The position numbers and the translations under genes were made by a program. The notes beneath the pieces were generated by a model. The model did no database searches. It had not been told where the DNA came from and worked only from the letters and a program-made list of their open reading frames with translations. From an uncultured Desulfovibrio sp. (lineage in GTDB: Bacteria > Desulfobacterota > Desulfovibrionia > Desulfovibrionales > Desulfovibrionaceae): a stretch of 7,155 bases of DNA. The stretch lies in assembly GCA_945871415.1 (NCBI GenBank), contig CAMBWG010000107.1, positions 1 to 7,155 on the forward strand, in the 5' to 3' direction. Positions 5,940 through 7,155 of the stretch are shown piece by piece (the first letter of the stretch is position 1; each line of letters opens with the position of its first letter).

Positions 5940-6809
5940 TTATCTCCGCTCGCCCTGCCCCAGCACCGACAGGGCAATACCCCCGAGAATCAGCGCCGCA
6001 CACAGCACAAAGCGCATGGTAATGGCCTCGCCCAGCGTCACCAGCGCCAGCAGCGCCGTAATAACCGGCACGCTCAACTGGATGATGGACGCATTCACCA
6101 GCGAATAGCGCGGCACAATCATATACCAGATCACATACCCGCAGGCCGACGCGCCCGCCCCCGCGCATATGCCCCAGGCCACCGCCACAGGATGCGCCGC
6201 CTCTCCCGACAACAGGCCCGCCAGACCGGCCAGCGCCGCCAGCGGCGCGCAACGCCAGAAATTCCCCGCCGTCGCCTCCACCGCATCTTCCGCCGCACGA
6301 CCGCAAATACTGTAGGCGCTCCACGCCAGGCCCACGCCGATCATGAACACCGAGCCCGTCAGCGGCGGCGCCGTCAGTCCCGGCAGCAGCAGCGCCACCA
6401 GACCGGCCAGCGCCACGCCGAGGCACAGCGTCTGCCGCCGCCCCGGCCGCACCCCGTGCCGCACGCCCCAGCCCACCATGCCGAACTGTACCGTGGCATT
6501 GATGATCAGCGTTCCCGCCGCCGTGGGCATGTCCACATAACCCCAGGAAAAAAACGCCATGTAGGCAAACAGCGACAACGCCCCCGGCCACGTCCCCTGC
6601 GACCAGATCCGACGCCACCAGCCCGCGCCCGTCGAATGCTGACGCACATGCCACCAGCCCAGCAGACACAAGGTCGCCGCCGCCGACAAGCCGCGCACCG
6701 CCGTGTACTGCCCCGGGTCCATCCCGTACTCCACCAGCGCCGCGCGACAAAACACGGAATTCGACGCAAACAGCGTCATACACAACAACGTCAACCCAAA
6801 TAAACGCAT
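5940..6809 (-). CDS. DMT superfamily EamA-type transporter
   Basis: This 289-aa, very hydrophobic protein has about ten predicted membrane helices arranged as two EamA repeats (about residues 4-140 and 150-285), the usual length for the family. The second half shows the familiar EamA ending: a helix with ACGYVIWYMIV, then SLVNASIIQLSVPVITALLAL, then the conserved LGEAIT at ~259-264 and a final small-residue helix. A short basic C-terminus (GERR) lies after the last helix. Members export amino acids, metabolites or toxic compounds by proton exchange, and the substrate cannot be read from sequence. Met at 6809 is taken as start because it precedes the first helix directly. AGGAGAG lies 11 nt upstream on the minus strand, and AGGCGA is closer. 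A perfect 21-bp hairpin lies 34 nt upstream of the start. The gene may share a transcript with the GGDEF-EAL gene 166 nt downstream. Confidence 0.92.
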   Translation of the reverse strand: MRLFGLTLLCMTLFASNSVFCRAALVEYGMDPGQYTAVRGLSAAATLCLLGWWHVRQHSTGAGWWRRIWSQGTWPGALSLFAYMAFFSWGYVDMPTAAGTLIINATVQFGMVGWGVRHGVRPGRRQTLCLGVALAGLVALLLPGLTAPPLTGSVFMIGVGLAWSAYSICGRAAEDAVEATAGNFWRCAPLAALAGLAGLLSGEAAHPVAVAWGICAGAGASACGYVIWYMIVPRYSLVNASIIQLSVPVITALLALVTLGEAITMRFVLCAALILGGIALSVLGQGERR

Positions 6810-6843
6810 GTCTCGCCTGTCTCTCCTGATGATGTTCTACGAA

Positions 6844-6896
6844 CTGGGGGAAGGGAACCCCTTTCGCCAGCGCGCAAAGGGGTTCCCTTCCCCCAG
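6844..6896. repeat. Perfect 21-bp inverted repeat upstream of the EamA gene
   Basis: The arms at 6844-6864 and 6876-6896 are exact reverse complements with an 11-nt loop (6865-6875). Each arm is made of homopurine and homopyrimidine blocks (core GGGGGAAGGGAACCCC). There is no T tract on either side, so it is not a standard intrinsic terminator. It is probably a dispersed intergenic hairpin or transcript-boundary element. If the EamA promoter lies further right, it would sit in the 5' untranslated region. Confidence 0.85.
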
Positions 6897-6915
6897 ACCC
6901 CCATCCTTCCCCAAA

Positions 6916-7007
6916 CGCGCTTTATCAGGGAGGATGAACTTTTCCGGGGACCCCGCCGCCATGCAGCGCCCGCCGTCCCCTCCCCGTTTTCGTCCCTTCC
7001 GCACGGC
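6916..7007. repeat. Direct repeat, copy A (148-bp period)
   Basis: This 92-bp segment recurs exactly 148 bp downstream with 7 mismatches. The last 55 bp (6953-7007) are identical to 7101-7155. Because 148 is not a multiple of three, the copies fall in different reading frames, which argues against a repeated protein. The segment contains GGGGAC / GTCCCC arms able to pair. With the spacer 7008-7063 it fills the 346-nt gene-free right end of the window. No promoter is recognised here. Confidence 0.85.
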
Positions 7008-7063
7008 GCACGTCTCCCGCGCGCCCGCGCTGCCGGGGGACGGACGGACACAGGGGGCAGGAG

Positions 7064-7155
7064 CGCGCTTTATTCTGGAGGATGCACATTCCCGGGGACG
7101 CCGCCGCCATGCAGCGCCCGCCGTCCCCTCCCCGTTTTCGTCCCTTCCGCACGGC
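7064..7155. repeat. Direct repeat, copy B, cut by the window end
   Basis: This is the second copy of the 148-bp-period repeat. All seven differences from copy A lie in the first 37 bp, and the rest is identical up to the last base of the window. The repeat therefore probably continues, and further copies may follow. In this copy the internal stem is one pair longer (GGGGACG / CGTCCCC). Confidence 0.85.

Noticed and set aside
5875..6783. A 302-codon minus-strand frame overlapping the EamA gene
   Set aside because: It is a Gly/Ala/Arg-rich shadow in the +1 frame. The EamA frame has proper membrane helices and family motifs.
6791..7152. Two short minus-strand frames in the right-end intergenic region
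   Set aside because: They lie over the hairpin and the direct repeats. The 148-bp period changes frame between copies, so they are not real genes.
6916..7155. CRISPR array
   Set aside because: The repeat unit is far too long (92 bp or more, period 148) and there are only two copies with no short spacers.

Overview
The window reads as ordinary chromosomal DNA of a GC-rich sulfate-reducing Desulfovibrionaceae bacterium (Desulfovibrio/Bilophila-like). I base this on base composition, the style of the DHH protein and the intergenic repeat style. No database search was possible, so the genus is an inference. There are no mobile-element genes, CRISPR arrays, tRNAs or rRNAs.

Layout. Plus strand, left: the 3' part of a TIM-barrel gene (xylose isomerase-like / AP-endonuclease-2 superfamily, possibly the cobamide-remodelling enzyme CbiR; 1-404). 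It is followed after 45 nt by a DHH/DHHA1 phosphoesterase gene (450-1619), probably in the same transcript. Next is a 775-nt stretch without a convincing gene (1620-2394). It holds two copies of a ~145-nt element that folds into four successive hairpins (1618-1763 and 1914-2058), a terminator-like stem plus T8 (2069-2114), a candidate promoter (2127-2155) and a ~230-nt leader for a small XRE-type regulator (2395-2751). A large three-tier hairpin (2753-2827) separates this gene from the convergent right half.

Minus strand, right: a 961-aa membrane c-di-GMP protein (2888-5773) with a signal peptide, two periplasmic solute-binding-like domains, one transmembrane helix, a degenerate GGDEF domain and an EAL domain with its catalytic residues intact. 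It is predicted to be a ligand-responsive c-di-GMP phosphodiesterase. Upstream of it and on the same strand lies a DMT/EamA-family exporter (5940-6809). The last 346 nt (6810-7155) contain no gene. They hold a perfect 21-bp inverted repeat and two copies of a direct repeat with a 148-bp period that runs off the window end.

Functionally the genes look like separate housekeeping or signalling units rather than one pathway. No clearly novel multi-gene system is visible. The most unusual content is the non-coding repeat architecture, above all the duplicated four-hairpin element, whose two copies differ by compensatory base changes.
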